DNA of 64,000 bases from Lysobacter capsici. Lineage in GTDB: Bacteria; Pseudomonadota; Gammaproteobacteria; Xanthomonadales; Xanthomonadaceae. Made by a program: the position numbers and the translations under genes. Below the pieces are notes generated by a model, which did no database searches, had not been told where the DNA came from, and saw only the letters and a list, made by a program, of their open reading frames with translations. Shown here in pieces: positions 44,798 through 53,568 of this stretch. The stretch spans positions 2,356,001-2,420,000 of the forward strand of contig NZ_CP076103.1 of the NCBI RefSeq assembly GCF_018732085.1. The letters run 5' to 3'. Position 1 is the first letter of the stretch, and each line of letters begins with the position of its first letter.

Positions 44798-47182
44798 ATG
44801 TTCGACGCGGCAAGGACGCCGCCCTTCGGAAAACTCATCGCGATCGCATTGTTGGCCGGCATCGGTGCCGGCCTAGCCTTGCCGCGTGCCTGCCCGTGGG
44901 GACTTTCGTTACCGATTCTGATTCTGGCGGCGCTCATGTGGTGGCGCTCGCCGCGTTGGCGGGTGATCGCCGCGGCCGGGTTCGGCTTCGCCCTGGTCAG
45001 CCTGCACGCGGCCTATGCGCTGAGCCTGCAACTGCCGCCCGACTGGGAAAAGCGCGACGTCGTGGTGACCGGCCGCATCGTCGAGTTGCCAGTGCATGAG
45101 CCGCGCCGCACGCGTTTCGAATTCCGCGTCGACGACGATGCCGCGCAACCGCCGCCGCTGCGCGGACGTCTGCTGCGGCTGGCCTGGTACGACGAGCGCA
45201 TCGAACCGCGGCAGGTGCTCGCCGCCGGCCAGCGTTGGCGACTCACGGCGCGAGTGCGCGCGCCGCGCGGCCTGCGCAATCCGGGCGGACCGGATGCGGA
45301 AAAATACGCGCTGATGCAGCGGCTCAGCGCGACCGGTTATCTGCGCGATCCTGAAAATGCCCAACGCCTGGCCGAAGCCCGCGGCCTGCAGGCGTGGCGC
45401 GAATCGATCAGCGATCGCATCGCCGCACGGGTGAACTCGGATGCGTCGCGCTTCGTGCGCGCACTCGCGCTGGGCGACACGCGCGCGCTCGGCGAACGCG
45501 ACTGGAGCGTGTTGCGCGCGAACGGGTTGACCCATCTAATCGCGATCTCGGGGTTTCATGTCGGGCTGGTGGCGGGATTCTTCGCCTTGTTCGTGCGTGG
45601 GGCGTGGTGGCTGTGGCCGGGGTTGGGGCGGTGGGTGCCGGCAGCGGTGGCGGCTTCGGTCGCGGCGATGCTTGGCGGTTTGTTGTATGCCGCTTCGGTT
45701 GGTTTCGCCCTGCCGACCGTGCGCACCTGGCTGATGATCGCGGTGATCGCCGGGCTGCGTCTGTCGCGGCGGCCTTTTCATGCCTTCGACGCGCTGGCGC
45801 TGGCGGCGATCGCGGTCTTGCTCGCCGATCCGCTGGCGGTGCTCGGGGCCGGGTTCTGGCTGAGTTTCCTCGGCGTGGCCTGGCTGTTGTGGTGTCTGCC
45901 CGATCAGGCCGATACCCGCGGTTGGCGCGAACGGCTGCGCGCGTTCGTGTCGGCGCAGGGCGTCGCCAGCCTGGGGCTGTTGCCGCTGGGCGTGCTGCTG
46001 TTCGGCCAGGCCTCGCTGGCGGGGCCGTTCGCGAACCTGATCGCGGTGCCGTGGTGGAGTCTGCTGGTGGTGCCGCTGGCGTTGATCGGCACCGGGCTGG
46101 AGGCGGTCCACGCCGGCGCCGGCGAATTCGCCTGGCGCTGGGCCGCGGCCTGTTTCGAACCGGGCTGGCCGTGGTTCGAAGCGCTGGCCGACAGCGGCCT
46201 GGCCTTGTGGTGGTTGCCCGAAGCGCGCTGGTTCGCCTTGCCGCTGGCGCTGGTCGGCGCGTTCTGGTTGCTGCTGCCGCGCGGCGTGCCGGGCAAGGCG
46301 CTGGCCGCGCTGTTGTGGCTGCCGTTGCTGTGGCCCGATCGCCATTTGCCCGCGCACGGCGAGGCCGAGCTGGTGGTGGTCGACGTGGGGCAGGGCTTGT
46401 CGGTGCTGGTGCGTACCGCGCATCACGCCTTGCTGTTCGACGCCGGGCCGGCGGTGCGTGACGGCTTCGACGCCGGCGAACGCGCGGTGGTGCCGGCTTT
46501 GCATGCCCTGGGCGTGCGCAGGCTCGATCGCGCGGTCGCCAGCCATGCCGACAACGACCACGCCGGCGGCCTGGCCGCGGTGTTGCGATCGTTTCCTGCG
46601 CACGAGGTGTCGGCCCCGGCGCAGGTCGAAGGCGAGGCGCTGCAACACATCGCGACCCGGCCCTGCGAGGCCGGCCGCAGTTGGACCTGGGACGGCGTGC
46701 GCCTGCGCTGGTTGCATCCGCCGCGGCATTTTCCCTATCTGGGCAACGAGTCGAGCTGCGTGCTGCGGATCGACAGCCGCCACGGTTCGGCGCTGCTGAC
46801 CGGCGACATCGGCGAGGTGATCGAACGCGACCTGGTCCGTCGCGCCGCGGTTTCGGCCGAAGACGACCTGCGCGCCGACGTGGTGCTGGTGGCCCATCAC
46901 GGCAGCGGCGGTTCGTCCGATCCGGCCTTCGTCCAGGCCACCGGCGCCCGCCATGCGCTGGTGTCCAGCGGACACGGCAACCGTTTCGGCCATCCACGCG
47001 CGGACGTGCTCGAACGCTGGCGCCGCGCCGGCGCGCAAACCCGCGACACCGCGGCCGATGGCGCGCTGCGGGTCGGCCTGCGCGCCGGCGGCACCACGGT
47101 CGAAACGCGACGCCAGGCACACCCGCGTCTGTGGGATGCGACCCGGCGCACGGACCCTGGGCTATCCTATCGGCCGGATTGA
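44798..47182 (+). CDS. comEC: DNA internalisation competence protein ComEC/Rec2
   Basis: Inner-membrane channel for uptake of single-stranded DNA in natural transformation. The N-terminal part has a soluble OB-like domain between helices, then the multi-helix competence domain beginning near GLTHLIAISGFHVGL. The C-terminal metallo-beta-lactamase-like domain has VVDVGQGLSVLVRT and ASHADNDHAGG. 794 residues. It starts two bases after lolD. ComEC in this position is conserved in xanthomonads. Confidence 0.93.
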   Translation: MFDAARTPPFGKLIAIALLAGIGAGLALPRACPWGLSLPILILAALMWWRSPRWRVIAAAGFGFALVSLHAAYALSLQLPPDWEKRDVVVTGRIVELPVHEPRRTRFEFRVDDDAAQPPPLRGRLLRLAWYDERIEPRQVLAAGQRWRLTARVRAPRGLRNPGGPDAEKYALMQRLSATGYLRDPENAQRLAEARGLQAWRESISDRIAARVNSDASRFVRALALGDTRALGERDWSVLRANGLTHLIAISGFHVGLVAGFFALFVRGAWWLWPGLGRWVPAAVAASVAAMLGGLLYAASVGFALPTVRTWLMIAVIAGLRLSRRPFHAFDALALAAIAVLLADPLAVLGAGFWLSFLGVAWLLWCLPDQADTRGWRERLRAFVSAQGVASLGLLPLGVLLFGQASLAGPFANLIAVPWWSLLVVPLALIGTGLEAVHAGAGEFAWRWAAACFEPGWPWFEALADSGLALWWLPEARWFALPLALVGAFWLLLPRGVPGKALAALLWLPLLWPDRHLPAHGEAELVVVDVGQGLSVLVRTAHHALLFDAGPAVRDGFDAGERAVVPALHALGVRRLDRAVASHADNDHAGGLAAVLRSFPAHEVSAPAQVEGEALQHIATRPCEAGRSWTWDGVRLRWLHPPRHFPYLGNESSCVLRIDSRHGSALLTGDIGEVIERDLVRRAAVSAEDDLRADVVLVAHHGSGGSSDPAFVQATGARHALVSSGHGNRFGHPRADVLERWRRAGAQTRDTAADGALRVGLRAGGTTVETRRQAHPRLWDATRRTDPGLSYRPD

Positions 47183-47209
47183 AGTCGGCCACAGGCCGGA
47201 GGTTCGCGA

Positions 47210-47875
47210 GTGCTGGAACTGGTCAAGGCCGGCGGTTGGCCGATGATTCCGTTGTTGATCCTGTCGGCGCTGGCGCTGGCGATCATCATCGAGCGGCTGT
47301 GGACCCTGCGCCGGCGCGCCGTATTGCCGCCGCAGCTGGGCCAGGAAGTGCGGGCCTGGGCGGCGACCGGAAAGCTCGACCCGGCGCACATCGAGTCCCT
47401 GCGCGCGACCGCGCCGCTGGGCGCGCTGCTGGCTGCCGCGCTGGACGTGCGCAACCGTCCGCGCGAGGAAATCCGCGAACGCATCGAGGACGTGGGCCGG
47501 CATCTGGTCCACCGCATGGAGCGTTACCTGAACACGCTCGGCACCATCGCCGCCGCAGGTCCCCTGCTGGGCCTGTTCGGCACCGTGGTCGGCATGATCC
47601 AGATGTTCATGGTTATCAACGATCACGGCATCGGCGACGTCAACCAGCTCGCCGGCGGCATCGGCAAGGCGCTGGTCTGCACCGCGACCGGCATGATCGT
47701 GGCGATCCCGGCGCTGATGGCGCACCGCTGGTTCCGCGGTCGCATCTCCGAATACATCGTCGCGATGGAGCACGAGGCCATCGCCCTGATCGACGTGTTG
47801 ACCCCGGGCACCGCCGAAGCGCGCCAGGCCGAAGCGGCGCGCGCGCCGGTGCGGCTGGCCGGTCAGGCCGGCTGA
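47210..47875 (+). CDS. exbB: ExbB/TolQ family proton channel protein
   Basis: Inner-membrane component that uses the proton gradient to power outer-membrane processes with ExbD and a TonB-type protein. Three helices: near the N terminus (MIPLLILSALALAIIIERLW) and two in the second half (LNTLGTIAAAGPLLGLFGTV and LVCTATGMIVAIPALMAHRW). 221 residues, starting with GTG. The gene lies ten bases before exbD and belongs to the run leading to msbA, a known arrangement; no tonB gene is nearby. Confidence 0.92.
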   Translation: MLELVKAGGWPMIPLLILSALALAIIIERLWTLRRRAVLPPQLGQEVRAWAATGKLDPAHIESLRATAPLGALLAAALDVRNRPREEIRERIEDVGRHLVHRMERYLNTLGTIAAAGPLLGLFGTVVGMIQMFMVINDHGIGDVNQLAGGIGKALVCTATGMIVAIPALMAHRWFRGRISEYIVAMEHEAIALIDVLTPGTAEARQAEAARAPVRLAGQAG

Positions 47876-47885
47876 GGCGCGCTCG

Positions 47886-48353
47886 ATGCGTATCCGCGAC
47901 CATCGCGCCGACGATGAGCCCGAGATCAACCTGGTTCCGTTGATCGACGTGATCCTGGTGTTGATCATCTTCTTCGTGGTCACCGCGACCTTCGACGCGC
48001 GCTCGGTGCTCAAGCTCGAGCTGCCTCGCGCCACCGGCGAGCCGTCCGGCGATGCGAGCAAGGCGCTGATCGTGCTAGTCAACGCCGAAGGCCGCTATTT
48101 CGTCGGCGACCGCGAGGTCCTGCGCGACGATCTGGAATCGCTCAAGGCCACCATCGCCGAAGTCGCCGGCACCGACCGCGACCGCAGCGTGATGCTGCGC
48201 GCCGATGCGCGCACGCCGTACCAGGCCGTGGTCACCGTCTACGACGCGCTCGGCCAGCTGGGTTTCCGCAAGATCATGAGCGCGACCGCGCCGCCGCAGA
48301 ACACCGGCGGCGTCAGCGGCAGCGGCAAGCCCGCGGCGGAGCCGGCGCGGTGA
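47886..48353 (+). CDS. exbD: ExbD/TolR family biopolymer transport protein
   Basis: Partner of ExbB. The N terminus has EINLVPLIDVILVLIIFFVV, one helix with the essential Asp, and a periplasmic domain follows. 155 residues; the tail (from about residue 138) is Gly/Pro/Ser-rich. The stop overlaps the msbA start by four bases. Confidence 0.93.
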   Translation: MRIRDHRADDEPEINLVPLIDVILVLIIFFVVTATFDARSVLKLELPRATGEPSGDASKALIVLVNAEGRYFVGDREVLRDDLESLKATIAEVAGTDRDRSVMLRADARTPYQAVVTVYDALGQLGFRKIMSATAPPQNTGGVSGSGKPAAEPAR

Positions 48354-50104
48354 CCGCGACCGCCACCGCGTCGCCCTGGCAGACCTACCGCCGGCTGCTC
48401 CGATTCGCGCTGCCGTACCGCAACCTGCTGTGGCTGGCGGTGATCGGCATGCTGATCGAAGCGGCCGCCGGCGCCGGCTTCACCAAGTTGATGGAACCGG
48501 TCATCAACCAGACCTTCATCGTCAAGAACACCCGGATCGCGGTGTGGTTGCCGCTGGCGATCGTCGGTTTGTTCGTGCTGCGCGGCATCGCCGGCTACGT
48601 GACCGACTACTACATGGCCAAGTCCGGGCGCGGCGTCGCCCGCGATCTGCGCGTGCAGGTGCTCGGCAAATACCTGCGCCTGCCGGGCGCGCGTTTCGAC
48701 ACCGAACCGGTGCCGTCGATGCTGGTGCGGCTGGGTTCGGACAGCGATCAGGTCGCGCAGGCTTCGGTCGATGCGCTCAAGGTCATGGTCCAGCAATCGA
48801 CCCAGGCGATCGCCTTGCTCGCGGTGATGATCTGGACCAGCTGGCAGGTGACCTTCGCGGTGCTGATCATGGCGCCGCCGCTGGCCTGGGTGATGGACAA
48901 GGTCGGCCGTCGTTACCGCCGCATCAGCCATCGCATCCAGGAAAGCGGCGCGCAGTTGCTGCTGGCCGCCGATCAGGCGCTGTCGAACCAGCAGGAAGTG
49001 AAGGTCTACGGCGCGCAGACCTCCGAGCTGGGGCGTTATCGCGAAATTGCCGACAACTACCTCAAGCTCAGCCTGAAGGTCGAGTCCACCCGCAGCATCG
49101 CCTCGGCGATGGTGCAGTTGATGGGCTCGGTCGGTCTGGCGCTGCTGCTGTTCGTCGCCGGCTACGAAGCCTTCAACGGTCGTTTGGACGCCGGCGGTTT
49201 CGTGGTGCTGATGGTGTCGATGATGGCGATCATCCCGAACCTGCGTCAGCTCACCAACGTGCAGAACATGCTCCAGCGCGGCGTGGCCTCGGCCGAGCGA
49301 TTGTTCGAAGTGCTCGATGCGGTCGAAGAACCCGACACCGGCACGCGCGAACTCGCGCGCAGCCAGGGCCTGATCGAGTTCCGCGACGTCAGCGCGCGTT
49401 ATCCGGGGCAGGCCTCGCCGGCCTTGTCGAACATCAGCTTCACCGCGCGGCCCGGCACGGTGACCGCGATCATCGGCCGCTCCGGCAGCGGCAAGTCGAC
49501 CCTGATCAAGCTGATTCCGCGCTTCTACGATCCCGAGTCCGGGCAGATCCTGCTCGACGGCCATCCGCTCGACGACTACAAACTGCTCGACCTGCGCCGC
49601 CAGATCGCGCTGGTCGGCCAGCAGGTGATGCTGTTCGACGGCACCGTCGCGGCCAACGTCGCCTACGGCGAAATGCAGGACGCCGATGCCGCCGCGCTGG
49701 ACGGCGCGGTGCGCGGCGCCAACGCGGCCGAGTTCATCGAGCGCCTGCCCGAAGGCGTCGACACCTCGATCGGCGCCAAGGGCGGCAAGCTCTCCGGCGG
49801 CCAGCGCCAGCGCCTGGCGATCGCGCGCGCGATGCTCAAGGACGCGCCGATCCTGATTCTCGACGAAGCCACCGCGGCGCTGGATACCGAATCCGAACGC
49901 CTGGTGCAGGACGCGCTGGAACGGCTGATGCCCGACCGCACCACCTTGGTGATCGCGCACCGCCTGTCGACCATCGAACACGCCGATCAGGTGCTGGTGC
50001 TGGATCAGGGCCGCATCGTCGAGCGCGGCTCGCATGCCGAACTGCTGGCGCAGGGCGGCCTGTACGCGCACCTGCACCGCATGCAGTTCCGGGACGCCGA
50101 GTGA
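48350..50104 (+). CDS. msbA: Lipid A export ATP-binding/permease protein MsbA
   Basis: Homodimeric ABC exporter that flips lipid A-core across the inner membrane. Six helices in the first half; ATPase motifs: Walker A IIGRSGSGKSTLIKLI, signature KLSGGQRQRLAIARAML, Walker B PILILDEATAALD, and H-loop VIAHRLSTIEHAD. 584 residues. Starts with GTG. Its place before lpxK, the lipid A 4'-kinase, is the classical msbA-lpxK pairing. Confidence 0.95.
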   Translation: MTATATASPWQTYRRLLRFALPYRNLLWLAVIGMLIEAAAGAGFTKLMEPVINQTFIVKNTRIAVWLPLAIVGLFVLRGIAGYVTDYYMAKSGRGVARDLRVQVLGKYLRLPGARFDTEPVPSMLVRLGSDSDQVAQASVDALKVMVQQSTQAIALLAVMIWTSWQVTFAVLIMAPPLAWVMDKVGRRYRRISHRIQESGAQLLLAADQALSNQQEVKVYGAQTSELGRYREIADNYLKLSLKVESTRSIASAMVQLMGSVGLALLLFVAGYEAFNGRLDAGGFVVLMVSMMAIIPNLRQLTNVQNMLQRGVASAERLFEVLDAVEEPDTGTRELARSQGLIEFRDVSARYPGQASPALSNISFTARPGTVTAIIGRSGSGKSTLIKLIPRFYDPESGQILLDGHPLDDYKLLDLRRQIALVGQQVMLFDGTVAANVAYGEMQDADAAALDGAVRGANAAEFIERLPEGVDTSIGAKGGKLSGGQRQRLAIARAMLKDAPILILDEATAALDTESERLVQDALERLMPDRTTLVIAHRLSTIEHADQVLVLDQGRIVERGSHAELLAQGGLYAHLHRMQFRDAE

Positions 50105-50186
50105 GCGGTCCGATGCATGCGTTCGCGAGTGCAGCGATGATCGGCCGCGGCCCGTTGCAAGGCCGGTGCGACCGCGGGAGCGCGCG

Positions 50187-51230
50187 ATGAGCGGCGCGCC
50201 CGATCGCCGCAGCGGCGTGCCGGCGTACTGGTACGACGACAGTGCGGTGCCGATGCACGCGCGGCTGTTGTCGGGCGTGTACGCCGCGGTCACCTCGTTT
50301 CGCCGCGCGCTCTACCGCAAGGGCCTCAAGCGCCGCCGCCATCCCGGCGTGCCGGTGATCGTGGTCGGCAACATCACCGTCGGCGGCGCCGGCAAGACGC
50401 CGTTGACCATCGCCCTGGTGCAGCGGCTCAAGCAGGAAGGCTGGACCCCCGGCGTCGCCAGCCGCGGCTACGGCCGCGACGACATCGCCACGCCGCTGTG
50501 GGTCGATCGCGATACCGATCCGCGCATCGGCGGCGACGAACCGGTGCTGATCGCGCGCCGCACCGGGGTCAAGCTGCGCGCCGACCGCGATCGCGCCGCC
50601 GCGGCCAAGGCGCTCGCCGAGGCCGGCTGCGACATCGTCATCTGCGACGACGGCCTGCAGCATTACCGGCTGGCGCGCGACATCGAGATCGAAGTGGTCG
50701 ACGGCCGCCGTCGTTACGGCAACGGCCAGCTGCTGCCCGCCGGTCCGCTGCGCGAGCCGCCCGAGCGCGCCGCCGATTGCGATTTCCGCGTGGTCAACAT
50801 GCCGCAGGCCGCGTCCGGCGATCCCGCCGCGAGCAGCGGTTTCGGCGAATGGCCGATGCGCCTGGTCGCCGATCAGGCGCTGCCGCTGGTCGGCGCGCGC
50901 GCGCTCAAGCTCGAGGCCTTCGTCGGCCAACGCGTGCACGCGGTCGCCGGCATCGGCGACCCCGAGCGTTATTTCGCCATGCTGCGCGGTCTGGGCATCG
51001 CGATCGTGCCGCACGCGTTTCCCGACCATCACCGCTACACGCAGGCCGACTTCGGCTTCGGCAGCAAATTGCCGGTGCTGATGACCGAGAAGGACGCGGT
51101 CAAGATTCCGCTGACCGGCGAGGGCGCGTTCGCTTCGGAGTCTTACTACAGCGTGCCGGTGCGCGCGGAGTTGCCGGAAGCGTTCTGGGTGTCGTTGCTG
51201 GACAAGCTGCAGCCGTTTGCGCGGCGCTGA
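50187..51230 (+). CDS. lpxK: Tetraacyldisaccharide 4'-kinase
   Basis: Phosphorylates the lipid A precursor at the 4' position. The P-loop lies in VVGNITVGGAGKTPLTIALV; DDGLQHYRLARDIEI and PERYFAMLRGLGI are conserved. 347 residues. The ATG at 50187 is preceded by GGGAG; the frame is open further upstream into the msbA end but without conservation. It follows msbA by about 80 bases. Confidence 0.94.
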   Translation: MSGAPDRRSGVPAYWYDDSAVPMHARLLSGVYAAVTSFRRALYRKGLKRRRHPGVPVIVVGNITVGGAGKTPLTIALVQRLKQEGWTPGVASRGYGRDDIATPLWVDRDTDPRIGGDEPVLIARRTGVKLRADRDRAAAAKALAEAGCDIVICDDGLQHYRLARDIEIEVVDGRRRYGNGQLLPAGPLREPPERAADCDFRVVNMPQAASGDPAASSGFGEWPMRLVADQALPLVGARALKLEAFVGQRVHAVAGIGDPERYFAMLRGLGIAIVPHAFPDHHRYTQADFGFGSKLPVLMTEKDAVKIPLTGEGAFASESYYSVPVRAELPEAFWVSLLDKLQPFARR

Positions 51231-51253
51231 TTCGTTGGGGTCGTAGTCGTAGT

Positions 51254-51359
51254 GACGCGGTCGCGGCTTGCGCCGCTCCTACAGGGAGCGATTGTGGTGG
51301 CGGTTCATGCCGCTCCCGAATGCGGCGACTGCAGGAGCGGCGCAAGCCGCGACCGCGAA
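51254..51359. repeat. REP pair
   Basis: Inverted arms CGCGGTCGCGGCTTGCGCCG and CGGCGCAAGCCGCGACCGCG, separated by about 55 bases, between lpxK and kdsB. Confidence 0.75.
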
Positions 51360-51438
51360 TCCACAATCACCGCGTTAGCCGCGCAAGCCCTCGACCTCAC
51401 CAAAGCCGCATCCGCATCACCTGTTTCGGAGCCCAACC

Positions 51439-52251
51439 ATGAGCCAGGATTTCGTCGTCGCCATCCCCGCCCGCTACGCCGCCTCGCGCCTGCCCGGCAA
51501 GCCCCTGCGCGAAATCGGCGGCGAACCGCTGGTGCTGCACGTCGCGCGCCGCGCGCTCGCGGCCGGCGCGCGCGAGGTCTGGGTCGCGGCTGACGACGAA
51601 CGCATCGCCCAGGCGCTCAAGGACAGCGGCGTGCAGGTCGCGATGACTTCGCCCGACCACGCCTCCGGCACCGACCGTCTGGCCGAATGCGCCGACCTGG
51701 CCGGTTGGCGCGACGACACCGTGGTGGTGAATCTGCAGGGCGACGAACCGTTCGCGCCGGCCGCCGGCATCGTCGCCACCGCGCAGACCCTGCGCGACAG
51801 CGGCGCGGAGATGTCGACCCTGGCCGTGCCGATCACCCAGGTCGAGGTGCTGTTCGACCCGAACGCGGTCAAGCTGGTGCGCGCCGGCAACGGCGATGCG
51901 CTGTATTTCAGCCGCGCGCCGATTCCATGGCCGCGCGACGCCTTCGCCAAGGACCGCGAGCGCATGCCCGGCGGCGACGAATGGCTGCGGCATATCGGCA
52001 TCTACGGCTATCGCGCCGGGTTTCTGCGCAAGTTCGCCAAGCTGCGCCCGGGCCGCCTGGAGCAGATCGAATCGCTAGAGCAACTGCGCGTGCTCGAAGC
52101 CGGTTATCGCATCGCGGTCGGGATCACGCCCGAGCCGTTCCCGCCCGGTGTCGACACGCCCGAGGACCTGGCCCGCGCCGAAGCGCATCTGGCGCAAACG
52201 CGCCAGGACGAAGCGAGCGCGGGCGAGCCGGCGAGCGGCGAGGGCGCCTGA
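51439..52251 (+). CDS. kdsB: 3-deoxy-manno-octulosonate cytidylyltransferase
   Basis: Activates Kdo as CMP-Kdo for LPS inner-core synthesis. The nucleotide motif is IPARYAASRLPGKPL, with MTSPDHASGTDRLAE and NLQGDEPF. 270 residues, with a longer than usual acidic Ala/Glu-rich C-terminal tail (about the last 20 residues). It ends three bases before the phosphatase gene. Together with msbA and lpxK it makes this an LPS-assembly segment. Confidence 0.94.
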   Translation: MSQDFVVAIPARYAASRLPGKPLREIGGEPLVLHVARRALAAGAREVWVAADDERIAQALKDSGVQVAMTSPDHASGTDRLAECADLAGWRDDTVVVNLQGDEPFAPAAGIVATAQTLRDSGAEMSTLAVPITQVEVLFDPNAVKLVRAGNGDALYFSRAPIPWPRDAFAKDRERMPGGDEWLRHIGIYGYRAGFLRKFAKLRPGRLEQIESLEQLRVLEAGYRIAVGITPEPFPPGVDTPEDLARAEAHLAQTRQDEASAGEPASGEGA

Positions 52252-52254
52252 GCC

Positions 52255-52734
52255 GTGCGCCTGCTCGTGGTCTGCCTGGGCAACATCTGCCGCTCGCCGG
52301 TCGCCGAGGGAGTGCTGCGCGCGCGCATCGAGGCCTCGTCGCTGGCCGGGCGGATCGAACTCGATTCGGCCGGCACCGGCGACTGGCACGTCGGCGATCC
52401 GCCGGACCGGCGCGCGATCGCCAATGCGGCCGAACACGGCGTGGATATTTCCGGCCTGCGCGCGCGCCAGCTGGCCGCGTCGGATTACCGCGATTTCGAC
52501 TGGTTGCTGTGCGCCGACAAGGCCAACCTGCGCGACGTGCGCGCACGCGCGCCGAAGGGCGCCCGTGCGCGCAGCGCCTTGCTGCTGGACTGGTGCAACA
52601 CCGTCACCGACGGCGAAGTGCCCGATCCCTACACCGGCGGTCCGGCGCAGTTCGAGCACGTGTTCCAGTTGCTCGATCGCGCGGCGGATGGGGCGATTGC
52701 GCGATTGCGCGAGGAGTTGGGATTGCGCGGGTAG
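52255..52734 (+). CDS. Low-molecular-weight protein-tyrosine phosphatase
   Basis: The active-site P-loop VCLGNICRSPVAEG (Cx5RS) is at the N terminus and the general-acid Asp is in EVPDPYTGG. 159 residues. In bacteria such enzymes often act on tyrosine kinases of polysaccharide export; no such kinase is in the window. Starts at GTG 52255 directly after kdsB, so co-transcription is likely. Confidence 0.9.
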   Translation: MRLLVVCLGNICRSPVAEGVLRARIEASSLAGRIELDSAGTGDWHVGDPPDRRAIANAAEHGVDISGLRARQLAASDYRDFDWLLCADKANLRDVRARAPKGARARSALLLDWCNTVTDGEVPDPYTGGPAQFEHVFQLLDRAADGAIARLREELGLRG

Positions 52735-52800
52735 AGTGGGGCGGTTTTCGATGTTCCGGGCGCGTGGTGATTGCGGTGTCGAACTGGATTTCGTGGGTTA

Positions 52801-53303
52801 CGGCGCGATCGGACAGATCGCGGTCGCGGCTCGCGCCGCTCCTGCAGGGGGCCGCCGTGCAGCGCACTATCGGACCGCTTCGCAGCACCGAAGCCCGACG
52901 GTAGGAGCTGCGCAAGCTGCGACCGCGCCATCACGACTACGACGCAACCTGCGACGCGAGACGGATACAGCGCAGTCGCGGCTCACTCCGCTCCTACAGG
53001 GGCTGCCGTAAACCGCACCATCGGACCGCTTCGCAGCACCGAAGCCCGACTGTAGGAGCTGCGCAAGCTGCGACCGCGCCATCGCAGCTACGGCGCAGCT
53101 CGCGGCGCGAGACGGATACAGCACGGCCGCGGCCCACACCGCTCCTACAGGGGGCCACCCTGGATCGCACCATCGGACCGCTTCGCAGCACCGAAGCCCG
53201 ACTGTAGGAGCTGCGCAAGCTGCGACCGCGCCATCGCAGCTACTGCGCAGCTCGCGGCGCGAGACGGATACAGCGCGGTCGCGGCTCACGCCGCTCTTAC
53301 AGG
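52801..53303. repeat. Tandem array of three REP units, about 151-bp period
   Basis: The arm GTAGGAGCTGCGCAAGCTGC starts at 52901, 53052 and 53204. Each unit also contains ATCGGACCGCTTCGCAGCAC and GCGACGCGAGACGGATACAG or close variants, plus an inverted CGCTCCTACAG arm. A partial unit precedes the first. The gap 52735-53568 holds no credible gene. Confidence 0.85.
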
Positions 53304-53568
53304 CGCAGCCACGACCATTCGCTATCGGGCGGCTTCACGGCCTTGCCGCTCGCGGGCCCGCCGTGCATCCGGCCCCGATCCCGGCCGCAACCCTTGCGCT
53401 CGCGCATAATCAGCCCAATTCAAGCCTAGTATCCATTTCGCCGGCCTCCGGGCCTCAAGCCGCCAGCCGAACGATGTCCGTGACCGCGACGCCCGCCACC
53501 CTGCCAGCCCGCCTGCTTCGTTTCGTCGCCGCCTCGCTGCCCGCGCCGCGCATGGGGGCCCCGCGCGC

